This document shows positions 54,144 to 62,429 of a stretch of 64,000 nt of DNA, in pieces (position 1 is the stretch's first letter; each line of letters starts with the position of its first letter). The translations under genes and the position numbers were made by a program. The notes below the pieces were generated by a model that saw nothing but the letters and a program-made list of their open reading frames with translations, did no database searches and was not told the origin of the DNA. The stretch is from Pontibacter deserti (GTDB lineage: Bacteria; Bacteroidota; Bacteroidia; Cytophagales; Hymenobacteraceae), in assembly GCF_023630255.1 (NCBI RefSeq), contig NZ_JALPRS010000001.1, forward strand, positions 1,860,001-1,924,000, written 5' to 3'.

Positions 54144-54959
54144 ATGGATTATAGTAACAGAGATAAAAACCCTACACGTCGCCGTAAATACATTATTACC
54201 AAAAGGTTAGACCGCCTGTTTCTGGAAATCTACCAGATTTATGCTTTCGTTTCACGGTTTTTTCGCGAAGTCTTTTTCCCTCCTTACGAATTAAGAGAGA
54301 TCATAAAGCAGTGTTATGAGGTTGGAGTAAAATCGCTTCCGCTTATTACAATTACTGCTTTTATTATAGGTATAGTATTTACAAACCAGTCGCGCCCATC
54401 ACTTGCTGATTTTGGAGCTACTTCGCTGCTACCTGCCCTTATTTCGGTAGCGATTGTGCGTGCCATGGGCCCGCTTGTTACTGCCATTATTGCATCTGGC
54501 AAGGTTGGTTCAAGTATAGGGGCTGAGTTAGGCTCTATGCGCGTTACCGAACAGATTGATGCCATGGAGGTTTCGGCCACTAACCCTTATAAGTTCCTGG
54601 TTGTTAGCCGCGTATTAGCTACAACGCTTATGATACCGGCCCTGACGATGTACACAACATTAGTAGCGCTTTTAGGGGGTTATGTAAACGTGCATCAAAA
54701 TGAGCTTACTACGCTTACCACTTTCTTCACGCAGGTTTTCGATGCTATCACCTTCCTGGACATTATTGCATCATCTGTAAAATCTGTTTTGTTTGGTTTT
54801 ACAATCGGGATGGTAGGTTGCTATAAAGGATATCATTCTTCTAAAGGTACCGAAGGAGTGGGTAAAGCGGCCAACTCATCAGTGGTTACTGCTATGTTCC
54901 TTATTTTTATTGAGGAATTGCTGACCATGCAGATCATTAATGCTATTCGTGTAATGTAA
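54144..54959 (+). CDS. mlaE: MlaE/YrbE-family ABC permease
   Basis: The 271-residue protein has about five to six helices. It has the MlaE core VKSLPLITITAFIIGIVFTNQSRPSLADFGA, the conserved LGPLVTAI-like block AMGPLVTAIIASGKVGSSIGAELGSMRVTEQIDAMEV, and the C-terminal KSVLFGFTIGMVGCYKGYHSSKGTEGVGKAAN. It is the inner-membrane subunit of an Mla-type phospholipid transporter and is followed at once by the ATPase and MCE subunits. The N-terminal 35 residues are basic and cytosolic. Confidence 0.93.
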   Translation: MDYSNRDKNPTRRRKYIITKRLDRLFLEIYQIYAFVSRFFREVFFPPYELREIIKQCYEVGVKSLPLITITAFIIGIVFTNQSRPSLADFGATSLLPALISVAIVRAMGPLVTAIIASGKVGSSIGAELGSMRVTEQIDAMEVSATNPYKFLVVSRVLATTLMIPALTMYTTLVALLGGYVNVHQNELTTLTTFFTQVFDAITFLDIIASSVKSVLFGFTIGMVGCYKGYHSSKGTEGVGKAANSSVVTAMFLIFIEELLTMQIINAIRVM

Positions 54960-54971
54960 TTGCTGCAACTG

Positions 54972-55745
54972 ATGAAGAAACCAAACTCTAAGATAGATCC
55001 GAACGAGAAAGTAATTACCATTAAAGGTCTTACAAAAGCCTTTGATGATTATGAAGTTTTAAGAGGAGTAGACCTGGATCTTTATAAAGGTGAAAACCTT
55101 GTGGTTCTTGGTCGTTCCGGTACAGGTAAATCTGTTCTGATCAAAATTATTTCGGGTTTGTTGCGCCCTGACAGTGGCTATGTAAATGTGCTGGGCCAGG
55201 AAGTAAATAAGCTTACGCCGAAACAACTGGATGCGCTACGCCTGAAGATCGGTTTTTCGTTCCAGAACAGCGCCCTTTATGATAGTATGACAGTGAAGGA
55301 GAACCTGGAATTCCCGCTGATCCGACACTCCACAGAAATGACAGCACGCGACCGGAAACGTATTATTGATATCGTTCTGGAAGCTGTAGGATTATCACAA
55401 ACTATAAACCAAATGCCTTCTGAGCTATCAGGTGGCCAGCGCAAGCGTATTGGTATAGCCCGTACACTTATACTACGCCCGGAGATCATGCTCTACGATG
55501 AGCCCACCGCAGGACTGGACCCGATAACAAGTCAGGACATAAATAACTTAATTAACGAAGTACAACGACGCTTCAATACATCATCAATCATCATTACCCA
55601 CGACCTTACCTGTGCAAAAGCAGTAGGTGATCGCATCGTGATGCTGCTGGACGGCCAGTTTCAGCGACAAGGTACCTTTGATGAAGTTTTTGATACACAA
55701 GACGAGCGCGTGAAAGCTTTTTACAATTACAACTTTACAGAATAA
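54972..55745 (+). CDS. mlaF: Mla ABC transporter ATPase
   Basis: Taken from the ATG at 54972 the protein has 257 residues; a TTG at 54960 directly after the mlaE stop is an alternative. It has Walker A VLGRSGTGKSVLIK, Q-loop FSFQNSALYDSMTVKENLEFPL, signature ELSGGQRKRIGIARTL, Walker B IMLYDEPTAGLD and H-loop IIITHDLTCA. It powers lipid transport through MlaE. It overlaps mlaD by 1 bp. Products of the operon should connect inner membrane and periplasm, and other Mla parts (MlaA-C) are not seen. Confidence 0.95.
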   Translation: MKKPNSKIDPNEKVITIKGLTKAFDDYEVLRGVDLDLYKGENLVVLGRSGTGKSVLIKIISGLLRPDSGYVNVLGQEVNKLTPKQLDALRLKIGFSFQNSALYDSMTVKENLEFPLIRHSTEMTARDRKRIIDIVLEAVGLSQTINQMPSELSGGQRKRIGIARTLILRPEIMLYDEPTAGLDPITSQDINNLINEVQRRFNTSSIIITHDLTCAKAVGDRIVMLLDGQFQRQGTFDEVFDTQDERVKAFYNYNFTE

Positions 55746-56758
55746 TGAGCACGGAAGATAATAAACGTTCTATTATAGTTGGCATTTTCGTACTTCTTGC
55801 CCTTATAATACTGATTGCAGGTATTTTTACGCTGGGCGGGCAGCAGAAGCGCTTCATTAGTACGGTAGCTGTTAAAGCCGTTTTTGATGATGTGGCTGGC
55901 CTTAAAACAGGTAACAACGTCTGGTTCTCCGGGGTAAAGATCGGCACTATCAAAACGATCAATCTCTACGGCGACTCTCAGGTAGAAGTAATCATGAACA
56001 TTGAAAAGAACGCGCAGCAGTATATTCACAAAGATGCTGTTGCCCGTATCAGTTCTGAAAGTTTTATAGGTAACAAGAACATCATTATTGAAAGCGGAAG
56101 CCCACAGGCTCCAGTAATAGAAGATGGCGACCGAATTACCGCTGTAAACCCGCTGAACACCGACGACCTGATGGAAACGCTGCAGCAGAACAACAAGAAC
56201 CTGGTAGCTATTACGGGCGACTTTAAACAGCTTTCTTCTAAACTCGTTAATGGCGAAGGAACAATTGGTGCTATACTTACCGATACAGCTATGGCACAAA
56301 ACTTTAGAGCAATGGTAGCAAATCTGCAGCGTGTGTCGCAGAACACCATGCGTGCTTCAAACGACCTGAACCGTTTTACAGCCCAACTTAATACACCAGG
56401 CAGCCTGGCCAGTGAGCTTCTGACAGACACAACTGTATATAATCAGTTACAGGCTTCGATGACACAGCTTAAACAGGCCACTACATCAGCAGCTACCCTT
56501 ACACAAAACCTGCAGAAGGCCAGCAACAATATAAATAACCAAAACAGTGCATTAGGCGTGCTTCTAACGGATAAGGAGTTTGCACGCAACCTTCAAACCA
56601 CGATGCAAAACCTGGAAACCAGCACCCAGAAGTTTGACCAGAACATGGAAGCGCTGCAAAGTAATTTCCTGTTACGCGGATTCTTCAAAAAGCAGGCAAA
56701 AGAGCAAGAGAAGCAGAATGGTCAGCAACCAGCACAGCAAGACACGACAAAATTATAG
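55745..56758 (+). CDS. mlaD: MCE-domain lipid transport protein
   Basis: The 337-residue protein has an N-terminal helix (about 8-30, IIVGIFVLLALIILIAGIFTLGG). The MCE domain (about 38-120) holds VKAVFDDVAGLKTGNNVWFSGVKIGTIKTINL and ARISSESFIGNKNIIIESG. A long helical region rich in Asn, Gln and Ala (about 160-310) resembles the coiled tails of MCE proteins. The protein ends in a Gln-rich tail. It should form a hexameric ring that binds lipid for transport. It is the final gene of the operon, before a strong terminator. Confidence 0.94.
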   Translation: MSTEDNKRSIIVGIFVLLALIILIAGIFTLGGQQKRFISTVAVKAVFDDVAGLKTGNNVWFSGVKIGTIKTINLYGDSQVEVIMNIEKNAQQYIHKDAVARISSESFIGNKNIIIESGSPQAPVIEDGDRITAVNPLNTDDLMETLQQNNKNLVAITGDFKQLSSKLVNGEGTIGAILTDTAMAQNFRAMVANLQRVSQNTMRASNDLNRFTAQLNTPGSLASELLTDTTVYNQLQASMTQLKQATTSAATLTQNLQKASNNINNQNSALGVLLTDKEFARNLQTTMQNLETSTQKFDQNMEALQSNFLLRGFFKKQAKEQEKQNGQQPAQQDTTKL

Positions 56759-56769
56759 TTCTCTTTTAT

Positions 56770-56813
56770 AACCGAAAAGGGCAGCAAGTATAAACTTGCT
56801 GCCCTTTTCGGTT
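56770..56813 (+). terminator. Terminator of the mla operon
   Basis: The arms are AACCGAAAAGGGCAGCAAGT and ACTTGCTGCCCTTTTCGGTT, a perfect 20-bp stem with a 4-nt loop (ATAA). TCGTTTT follows. Confidence 0.9.
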
Positions 56814-56934
56814 TCGTTTTAGGTTATACTTTCTCCTATTTTGTCATCCCGAGCGTCAGCAGAGGAATCTTAATTGTTCTATAGTTGAGGTTTATAGTTC
56901 TTTGCCCCTAGCTACCCTTTCATAGCCACCCTTC

Positions 56935-57320
56935 ATCCTGGAAGCTCTACACACCTATAGTTTCATCTTCTGCTTTGGTGCGCTCACGGCCGCGAGGCCC
57001 CGTCTTCGGGCATCGCGCGGTGTACATTTCCTTTGCTCGTACCTCGCAATACCTGACGGTACCGGAAATCTACAAGGCGCTCAACCCAAAGACTGTGATC
57101 ACTTCGATAGCAGAAGTTATAGTTGTTTGGAGTTACTATAGCTCTTAGCTCTTCCTGCTATATATTTCTGTTAGGACAGGTCGCGACCTGTCCGCTCATG
57201 GTCTGAAACTATAGAACAATAGTTCAAACTATAGCTAAGGCAAAACTGTCCCCTTGGGGACAAGTGAGAATAGGAGTTCGATACTTACGACCGCAGGTCA
57301 CAGGGGTGTAAAAGCAGCAA
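56935..57320 (-). repeat. Modular intergenic repeat, copy D (inverted)
   Basis: Copy D lies opposite to A-C. Its core (56973-57095) belongs to the second subtype, with ATTTCC/GGAAAT, but its apical hairpin is TACC...GGTA where copy C has TGCC...GGCA, again a paired change. The 20-bp palindrome is at 57174-57193 and the CCCTTGGGGAC box at 57250-57261. The right part (57241-57310) matches the extra block of copy B. The gap 56814-57430 contains no gene. Confidence 0.85.
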
Positions 57321-57430
57321 CTATAAAACTACAAGTCAGACCCTCGCAGGAGCTAAAGAACGCTGCGAAATCTTCATACGTCCTGCTCATTCATTAATCC
57401 TGTAAAACTTACTCAGACAACTAGGTAAAA

Positions 57431-57471
57431 CAAAATCGCCGGAACAAAGCAATACACTTCATTCCGGCGAT
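57431..57471 (-). terminator. Terminator of the HIT gene
   Basis: In the minus orientation ATCGCCGGAA pairs with TTCCGGCGAT (10 bp, 17-nt loop) and is followed by TTTG. It lies 24 bp after the HIT stop. Confidence 0.8.
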
Positions 57472-57494
57472 ACCTATACTTAGATACTTTATGC

Positions 57495-57893
57495 TTAGCC
57501 TTGGTAGGTAGCCTTTATCTTTTCAAGTGTTTCTTCAAATTCCTGCTGACTGAATTGCTTTTTGTTGGCAAAGTTCATGTCCTGCATGCTGTTTAGCGGG
57601 ATAAGGTGCACATGCGCATGTGGTACTTCCAGGCCAACTACAGCTATACCTACACGCTTACACGGCACAGCTTTTTCAATAGCAGCAGCTACTTTTTTAG
57701 CAAAGGCCATTAAACCCAGGTACATCTCATCATCCAGATCAAAGATGTAGTCTATCTGCTGCTTCGGTATAACTAAGGTATGGCCCTGAGTAGTCGGGAA
57801 CACATCCAGAAAGGCAAGGTAGCGATCATCTTCTGCAATTTTGTAAGCAGGTATCTCACCATTCACGATCTTAGTAAATATCGAAGCTTCCAT
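57495..57893 (-). CDS. HIT family (HinT-like) nucleotide hydrolase
   Basis: The 132-residue protein has the histidine triad EVPHAHVHLIPL (about 89-100). The usual N-terminal IFTKIVNGEIPAYKIAEDDRYLAFLDVFPTTQGHTLVIPK is present. HIT proteins hydrolyse nucleoside phosphoramidates and adenylates. The gene starts 5 bp after greA, so the two are co-transcribed. The assignment to the HinT branch over other HIT groups is likely. Confidence 0.92.
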   Translation of the reverse strand: MEASIFTKIVNGEIPAYKIAEDDRYLAFLDVFPTTQGHTLVIPKQQIDYIFDLDDEMYLGLMAFAKKVAAAIEKAVPCKRVGIAVVGLEVPHAHVHLIPLNSMQDMNFANKKQFSQQEFEETLEKIKATYQG

Positions 57894-57897
57894 AGTT

Positions 57898-58371
57898 TTA
57901 TCGGCTTATTTCTAAAATTTCAAACTGTAGCTTACCGGCAGGCACTGTAATTTCAGCAACCTCTCCAACGGATTTGCCCAACAGACCTTTACCGATCGGA
58001 GATTTAACAGAAATTTTACCTGAAGCCAAGTCCGCCTCTTCTTCAGCTACTAAAGTATAATCTACTACCATATTGTTCTTCAGGTTTTTGATCTTTACTT
58101 TAGAAAGTATCAGTGCCTTGCTGGTGTCCAGACCAGACTCATCTATCAGGCGGGCGTTACCTACCACTTCTTCCAGTTTGGCAATCTTCAGCTCCAGGTG
58201 GCCTTGTGCATCTTTGGCAGCATCGTATTCCGCATTCTCACTTAAGTCACCTTTGTCACGGGCTTCGGCCAGTTGGCGTGCCACTTCTGAACGGCCTTTC
58301 GTTTTAAGCTCCTGTAACTCTTCTTTCAGTTTCTGTAAACCCTCTGCAGTGTAATAAGATAATTTGCTCAT
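57898..58371 (-). CDS. greA: Transcript cleavage factor GreA
   Basis: The 157-residue protein matches the full length of GreA. It has an N-terminal antiparallel coiled coil (about 1-75: YYTAEGLQKLKEELQELKTKG, AEARDKGDLSENAEYDAAKDAQGHLELKIAKLEE) with the acidic tip DLSENAEYDAAKD. The C-terminal domain has DYTLVAEEEADLASGKISVKSPIGKGLLGKSVGEVAEI. It promotes cleavage of backtracked RNA by RNA polymerase. It is preceded by a terminator-like hairpin 31 bp upstream, which suggests leader control. Confidence 0.96.
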   Translation of the reverse strand: MSKLSYYTAEGLQKLKEELQELKTKGRSEVARQLAEARDKGDLSENAEYDAAKDAQGHLELKIAKLEEVVGNARLIDESGLDTSKALILSKVKIKNLKNNMVVDYTLVAEEEADLASGKISVKSPIGKGLLGKSVGEVAEITVPAGKLQFEILEISR

Positions 58372-58401
58372 ACTCTATTCTTCTTGTTTAAAACACAAAA
58401 A

Positions 58402-58440
58402 CAAAGAGAACGGTTATGGCATGCATAACCGTTCTCTTTG
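58402..58440 (-). terminator. Terminator-like hairpin in the greA leader
   Basis: CAAAGAGAACGGTTATG pairs with CATAACCGTTCTCTTTG (17-bp perfect stem, 5-nt loop). On the minus strand it is followed by TTTTTGTGTTTT. It lies 31 bp ahead of the greA ATG, so it may attenuate greA or end a short RNA. Confidence 0.85.
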
Positions 58441-58575
58441 CAAACTATGTAAATTATATCAGTTCTTTTCTTGGTGCAACACCACCTTTAGCGGTGAAGC
58501 TAATTCTATACCATATGCTGGTATTTAGGTAATTAATCTGTTCCGGTGGCCAGGCTTTCCAGAACGCTGTTAAGG
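58441..58575 (-). ncRNA. Candidate structured leader RNA upstream of greA
   Basis: A minus-strand RNA from near 58570 would contain GTTCTGG-(12 nt)-CCGGAAC (58541-58566) with internal GCC-t-GGC, then CACC-gctaaa-GGTG (about 58484-58497), then the terminator-like hairpin. No frame longer than a few codons starts in it. It may be a free small RNA or a cis-acting leader. It does not match riboswitch families I know. Confidence 0.4.
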
Positions 58576-58583
58576 CAAATATA
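58576..58583 (-). promoter_or_regulatory. Candidate -7 box TATATTTG for greA leader
   Basis: Read on the minus strand, TATATTTG fits TAnnTTTG, with TTG 15 bp upstream as a weak -33 half. Confidence 0.45.
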
Positions 58584-58626
58584 ATAAATTTTTAATTACA
58601 AGTGACTTTACCGGCAATTTTAAAAT

Positions 58627-59055
58627 TTATACTTCCTGAATCAGCAAAAGGGTTTTGCTTGGGTAAGTTTTATTACACCATTCCCACTTTTGCAGCACCT
58701 TTTCCGGTACATGTTCCAGGTTGGTTACAGGCGCAAAACCACAGCTTTTATAAAAATCCTGAAGATGTTCGAAGGCCAGGCAATACAATGTTTTACCTTC
58801 CACCTGCGAGAGCAGGAACTTAACTATACTTCTGGCTATGCTATGTTTACGAAAAGCCTTTAGTACATACATACCGCCTAGTTCCAAAGCATTAGCATTG
58901 ATAGTTACCAGTCGCCCAACCCCTGCCCTTTCACCGCTTACATCAGCAATGGCAATCAGTTCGTTGCTATAGTTCGAAAGCTGAAAGCTAATCTTCTGAT
59001 ACTGCGCATTAACCCAGTCCATATCCTCTAGTCCGGCTTTCCTGATGCTTAACAC
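58627..59055 (-). CDS. GNAT family N-acetyltransferase
   Basis: The 142-residue protein has the GNAT core. Strand 4 and motif A are seen in RLVTINANALELGGMYVLKAFRKHSIARSIVKFLLSQ (about 55-91), where the usual Q/R-x-x-G-x-G/A loop is reduced to RKHSIA. The YCLAFEHLQDFYKSCGFAPV segment near the C-terminus is the typical F/Y-Y-x-x-x-GF end. The substrate is unknown. It lies 15 bp after the dehydrogenase stop, so the two genes probably share a transcript. Confidence 0.83.
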   Translation of the reverse strand: MLSIRKAGLEDMDWVNAQYQKISFQLSNYSNELIAIADVSGERAGVGRLVTINANALELGGMYVLKAFRKHSIARSIVKFLLSQVEGKTLYCLAFEHLQDFYKSCGFAPVTNLEHVPEKVLQKWEWCNKTYPSKTLLLIQEV

Positions 59056-59070
59056 AAGTATAAGATATAG

Positions 59071-60027
59071 TTAAAGTATTGCCTTTATTTTCTGTACCAG
59101 CACTTCGTTTATCTTGATGTACGACTCGTGGGTCCAGCCACCAATGTGCGGGGTAAGCACTACATTTTGCGCTTGCGCTAAGAAATTATAGTTGGAAAGT
59201 TGTTTTTCGGTAAGCGTTTGTAGCTTTTCGTTTTCCAGTACATCCAGGGCGGCACCTTTTATAGTTCCGTTTTTCAGGTGTTCTACCAATGCAGTCTGAT
59301 CAACCACTTCGCCACGTGATGTATTCAGAAACCAGATCGGCTTTTTGAAACCGTTAAAGAAAGCATCATCTGCGAAGTGATGGTTTTCAGGTATAAACGG
59401 AATGTGCAGGCTTACTACATCTGCTTCGGCTAGTAAAACATCCAGAGAAACCTGCTCTACTGGCGCAGAAACTTTTTCAGGGGCAAACTTATCGTAAGCT
59501 ATAATATGGCACCCGAAACCCTGTAATACCTTTGCAAAACTCTGCCCCATATTGCCATACCCAATAATACCAATGGTTTTACCGCTTATCTCTTCGCCAC
59601 GGTTCTCTTCGCGGAGCCATACTTTGTTGCGTACTTCGCGGTCGCCGCGGGCAATGTTACGGGTAAGCGAAAGCAGCAACCCAAGTGTAAACTCCCCTAC
59701 TGCCTGGCGGTTTCCCTCGTTTGCTGCCAGTAAAGCTATACCGCGTGCTTCAAGCACCTCAGCATCAATATTATCTACACCGGCACCGGCTCGTGCTACA
59801 AACTTCAGTTTATCAGCATACTTTATAGTTTCTGATGTGATGCGCATTTTGCTGCGCACTATAAGCCCATCAAATCCTGCCAGGGCTTCGCAAACTTCTA
59901 TTGGTTTTATAGTTGGTCTGTAGTCTGCTTCCACGCCTATACTTTCCAGCATCGGAAATATACTTGGATGCATCTCGTCGATGATCAGGACTTTTGTTGT
60001 AGTTCTAAGTGCTGAGTTCTGAGTCAC
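59071..60027 (-). CDS. D-2-hydroxyacid dehydrogenase (SerA-like)
   Basis: The 318-residue protein has a GTG start at 60027. Motifs are VARAGAGVDNIDAEVLEARGI, the NAD loop IGIIGYGNMGQSFAKVLQGFG (GxGxxG), SLHIPFIPENHHFADDAF, WFLNTSRGEVVD (Arg) and VVLTPHIGGWTHES (His). It lacks the C-terminal ACT domain of full SerA, so it may be a short phosphoglycerate dehydrogenase or another 2-hydroxyacid dehydrogenase. The first 11 residues (TQNSALRTTTK) come from intergenic filler sequence, so the true start may differ. Confidence 0.88.
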   Translation of the reverse strand: MTQNSALRTTTKVLIIDEMHPSIFPMLESIGVEADYRPTIKPIEVCEALAGFDGLIVRSKMRITSETIKYADKLKFVARAGAGVDNIDAEVLEARGIALLAANEGNRQAVGEFTLGLLLSLTRNIARGDREVRNKVWLREENRGEEISGKTIGIIGYGNMGQSFAKVLQGFGCHIIAYDKFAPEKVSAPVEQVSLDVLLAEADVVSLHIPFIPENHHFADDAFFNGFKKPIWFLNTSRGEVVDQTALVEHLKNGTIKGAALDVLENEKLQTLTEKQLSNYNFLAQAQNVVLTPHIGGWTHESYIKINEVLVQKIKAIL

Positions 60028-60140
60028 GAGGCTTTGGAGTTTGAAAGTTAAAGAGTTGATTAAATAGTTACGAGCCTTGAGTTCTGAGTTACGATTCGCA
60101 AATCTATAGTTGTTTAAGGAAATGAATTCGTAATTCGTAA
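60003..60140. repeat. Filler repeats including copy 2 of the 46090 repeat
   Basis: The region holds several degenerate words: GTGCTGAGTTCTGAGTCAC (60010-60027, overlapping the dehydrogenase start), CCTTGAGTTCTGAGTTACG (60075-60093), and the 31-bp copy 60110-60140 that matches 46090-46120 with one change. No gene is seen in the non-coding part. Confidence 0.7.
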
Positions 60141-60144
60141 TACT

Positions 60145-61497
60145 TTACAAACTATACAGCAGGTGTGCTACACCAAAGTATATGGCTAACCCGAGTAAGT
60201 CGTTTGCAGTCGTAATAAACGGACCAGCAGCTACTGCAGGATTTACTCCTACTTTATCTAATAACATTGGGGTTAAGGTACCCATCATGGATGCAAGCAT
60301 TACCACTGAGAATAATGCTACAGAGACCACCATAGCCAGCGTAAAATCGTTCCAGAAAAGGAATGTGAATACAAAAACAAGGCTGGAAATGATCAGGGCA
60401 TTAAGCAGAGCCACCATGATCAGCTTAAAGATACGTTGTGCGAAGTTATCGAACATTACAGCGTTTGATGCCAGTGTCTGGATAATGATAGACGAAGACT
60501 GAATGCCTACATTACCGCCTGTTGCTGTAATAAGCGGCACAAAAAGGGCAAGTGCCGGAAGTATAGCAATGTCATTTTCGAAAAAGCCCATAAATTTTGC
60601 AGCCAGCAAACCGCCCACCATTCCGATTAACAACCACGGTATACGTGAGCGCGAGATACGGAAAACACTATCATCTTCTTCTACATTCTCGGTGATACCC
60701 GTCATGAGCTGGCGGCTGAGTTCGGCCTGCTCCTGCATTACGTCTACCACGTCGTCGATGGTGATGCGACCCAGCAAACGGCCTTGTATGTTAACTACAG
60801 GTATAGCTTCCAGGTCATACTTGCGCATTACGCTTACTACCTCTCCTTCATCCCTAAAAGACTCGATCGATATCACATCAGTGCTATAGATATCTTTCAC
60901 CAACTTATCATCACGGGAAAGCAAAAGTGCCTTTACACTCACACGGCCAACCAGTATATCGCGGTTATCAACTACATAAACAGTATAGATGCGCTCAACA
61001 TCTTCAGCCTGCCTTCTGATCTCCTCAATACATTGCCTAACGCGCCAGTTCAGGTTAACTTTTATAAGTTCCTTCGCCATCAGACCACCGGCACAATCCT
61101 CTTCGTAGTGCAGCAGGTCCAGTATGTCTTCAGCTTTTTCTTCGTTGTCCAGCAGGGCCAGCACTTCCTCGCGGGTCTGCACCGATTGCTCGTTGAGTAT
61201 ATCCACGGCATCATCGGAGTGCATCAGGTTAATATAGCGCGCAATCTCGGCTGAGGTAAAGTACTGCAGAAAATCAGTACGGATGTCATAATCCAGGTCA
61301 CTCAGGATCTCTGCTCCCACTTCGGGCGGCAGCAAATCCATTACATATTTGGATTCGTTGGCATCCAGTTCGTAGAGCACTGTGGTGATATCGGCCGGGT
61401 ACATTTCGGCCATCGTACTCAGTATAAACTCTGAGTCCTTGCGTTCAATGGCTTCCTCTACCTGGTCAATATACTCTCTTGTGATCTCTACCTGCAT
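60145..61497 (-). CDS. mgtE: Magnesium transporter MgtE
   Basis: The 450-residue protein has the full MgtE order. The N-terminal superhelical domain (about 15-115) has LYELDANESKYVMDLLPPEVGAEILSDL. A CBS pair (about 120-245) holds CAGGLMAKELIKV and IPVVNIQGRLLGRITIDDVVDVM. The membrane domain (about 275-450, five helices) has FVPLITATGGNVGIQSSSIIIQTLA, which carries the ion-path Asn/Gly, and a final NPAVAAGPFITTANDLLGLAIYFGVA with the conserved Asp. It imports Mg2+, gated by cytosolic Mg2+ through the N and CBS domains. It follows rsmA by 3 bp. Confidence 0.96.
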   Translation of the reverse strand: MQVEITREYIDQVEEAIERKDSEFILSTMAEMYPADITTVLYELDANESKYVMDLLPPEVGAEILSDLDYDIRTDFLQYFTSAEIARYINLMHSDDAVDILNEQSVQTREEVLALLDNEEKAEDILDLLHYEEDCAGGLMAKELIKVNLNWRVRQCIEEIRRQAEDVERIYTVYVVDNRDILVGRVSVKALLLSRDDKLVKDIYSTDVISIESFRDEGEVVSVMRKYDLEAIPVVNIQGRLLGRITIDDVVDVMQEQAELSRQLMTGITENVEEDDSVFRISRSRIPWLLIGMVGGLLAAKFMGFFENDIAILPALALFVPLITATGGNVGIQSSSIIIQTLASNAVMFDNFAQRIFKLIMVALLNALIISSLVFVFTFLFWNDFTLAMVVSVALFSVVMLASMMGTLTPMLLDKVGVNPAVAAGPFITTANDLLGLAIYFGVAHLLYSL

Positions 61498-61500
61498 ACG

Positions 61501-62280
61501 CTATTTATTCTGCTCTACCAGCTGGGTTAAGGCTATAAAATCCTGCACCGAAAGTTGCTCGGCACGTTTATCGAAAACGGGCTGCGCCTGTATTTCAGGC
61601 GGCAAGTTATAACTTTTGAGACAGTTACGCAGCGTCTTTCTGCGTGTTCCGAAACTCAGTTTCACTACTTCAAAGAATAGTTTCTCATTACAAGGCAGTT
61701 CTTTCACCTCGTTCCGGATCAAACTGATTACCCCGGACTTTACTTTTGGCGGCGGATGAAACACGTGTTCGTGCACCGTGAAGTTATACTCTATTTTATA
61801 GAAAGCCTGCAGCAGCACGCTAAGTATACCATAGGTTTTAGAGCCCGGAGGTGCGGCAATGCGCTCAGCCACTTCTTTTTGTATCATACACACTACTTCC
61901 GGTATCACGTCGCGGTACTTTAACACAGTAAAAAATATCTGGCTGGAGATGTTGTAGGGAAAGTTACCGATGATCGCGAATTTGCCTGGAAACAACTTGC
62001 TCAGATCTGTCTTCAGAAAGTCCGCAGAAATAATGCGGTCTTCAAGCTGAGGAAAATGTTCTTTTAAATAAGCGATAGACTCGCGGTCGATATCCACTAC
62101 CGTAGTTCTGTATTCTTTGTGCTGCAACAGGTACTGCGTGAGCACGCCCATACCCGGGCCAATTTCCAGCACATCCTGCACGCCTTCAGGCATTGTCAAC
62201 TGGTCCACTATCTTCATAGCGATATTCTGGTCTACCAGGAAGTGCTGGCCTAAATGTTTCTTCGGACTTACTTTGCTCAC
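61501..62280 (-). CDS. rsmA: 16S rRNA dimethyladenosine transferase
   Basis: The 259-residue protein has SAM motif [13 protein letters not shown] ([17 protein letters not shown]) and motif IV NFPYN ([17 protein letters not shown]). [19 protein letters not shown] is specific to the KsgA/RsmA family. It dimethylates two adenines near the 3' end of 16S rRNA during small-subunit assembly. It is upstream of mgtE with 3 bp spacing, forming an operon. Confidence 0.96.
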   Translation of the reverse strand: MSKVSPKKHLGQHFLVDQNIAMKIVDQLTMPEGVQDVLEIGPGMGVLTQYLLQHKEYRTTVVDIDRESIAYLKEHFPQLEDRIISADFLKTDLSKLFPGKFAIIGNFPYNISSQIFFTVLKYRDVIPEVVCMIQKEVAERIAAPPGSKTYGILSVLLQAFYKIEYNFTVHEHVFHPPPKVKSGVISLIRNEVKELPCNEKLFFEVVKLSFGTRRKTLRNCLKSYNLPPEIQAQPVFDKRAEQLSVQDFIALTQLVEQNK

Positions 62281-62429
62281 GGTGTATACTTTATAGTTTG
62301 CGGCCGGATATTATACTTTTTGCCGGAAACCCGTTATAACTCTATTGTGCGATAAACTGCTACGGCTGCTTGTTTTCGCATTACGTTTTATAGTTACTAT
62401 ATTGCAGCCTTCAAAGATACGAACGACAA

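Noticed and set aside
16555..57320. Intergenic repeats as a CRISPR array
   Set aside because: Copies are tens of kilobases apart, long and structured, with no regular spacers and no cas genes.
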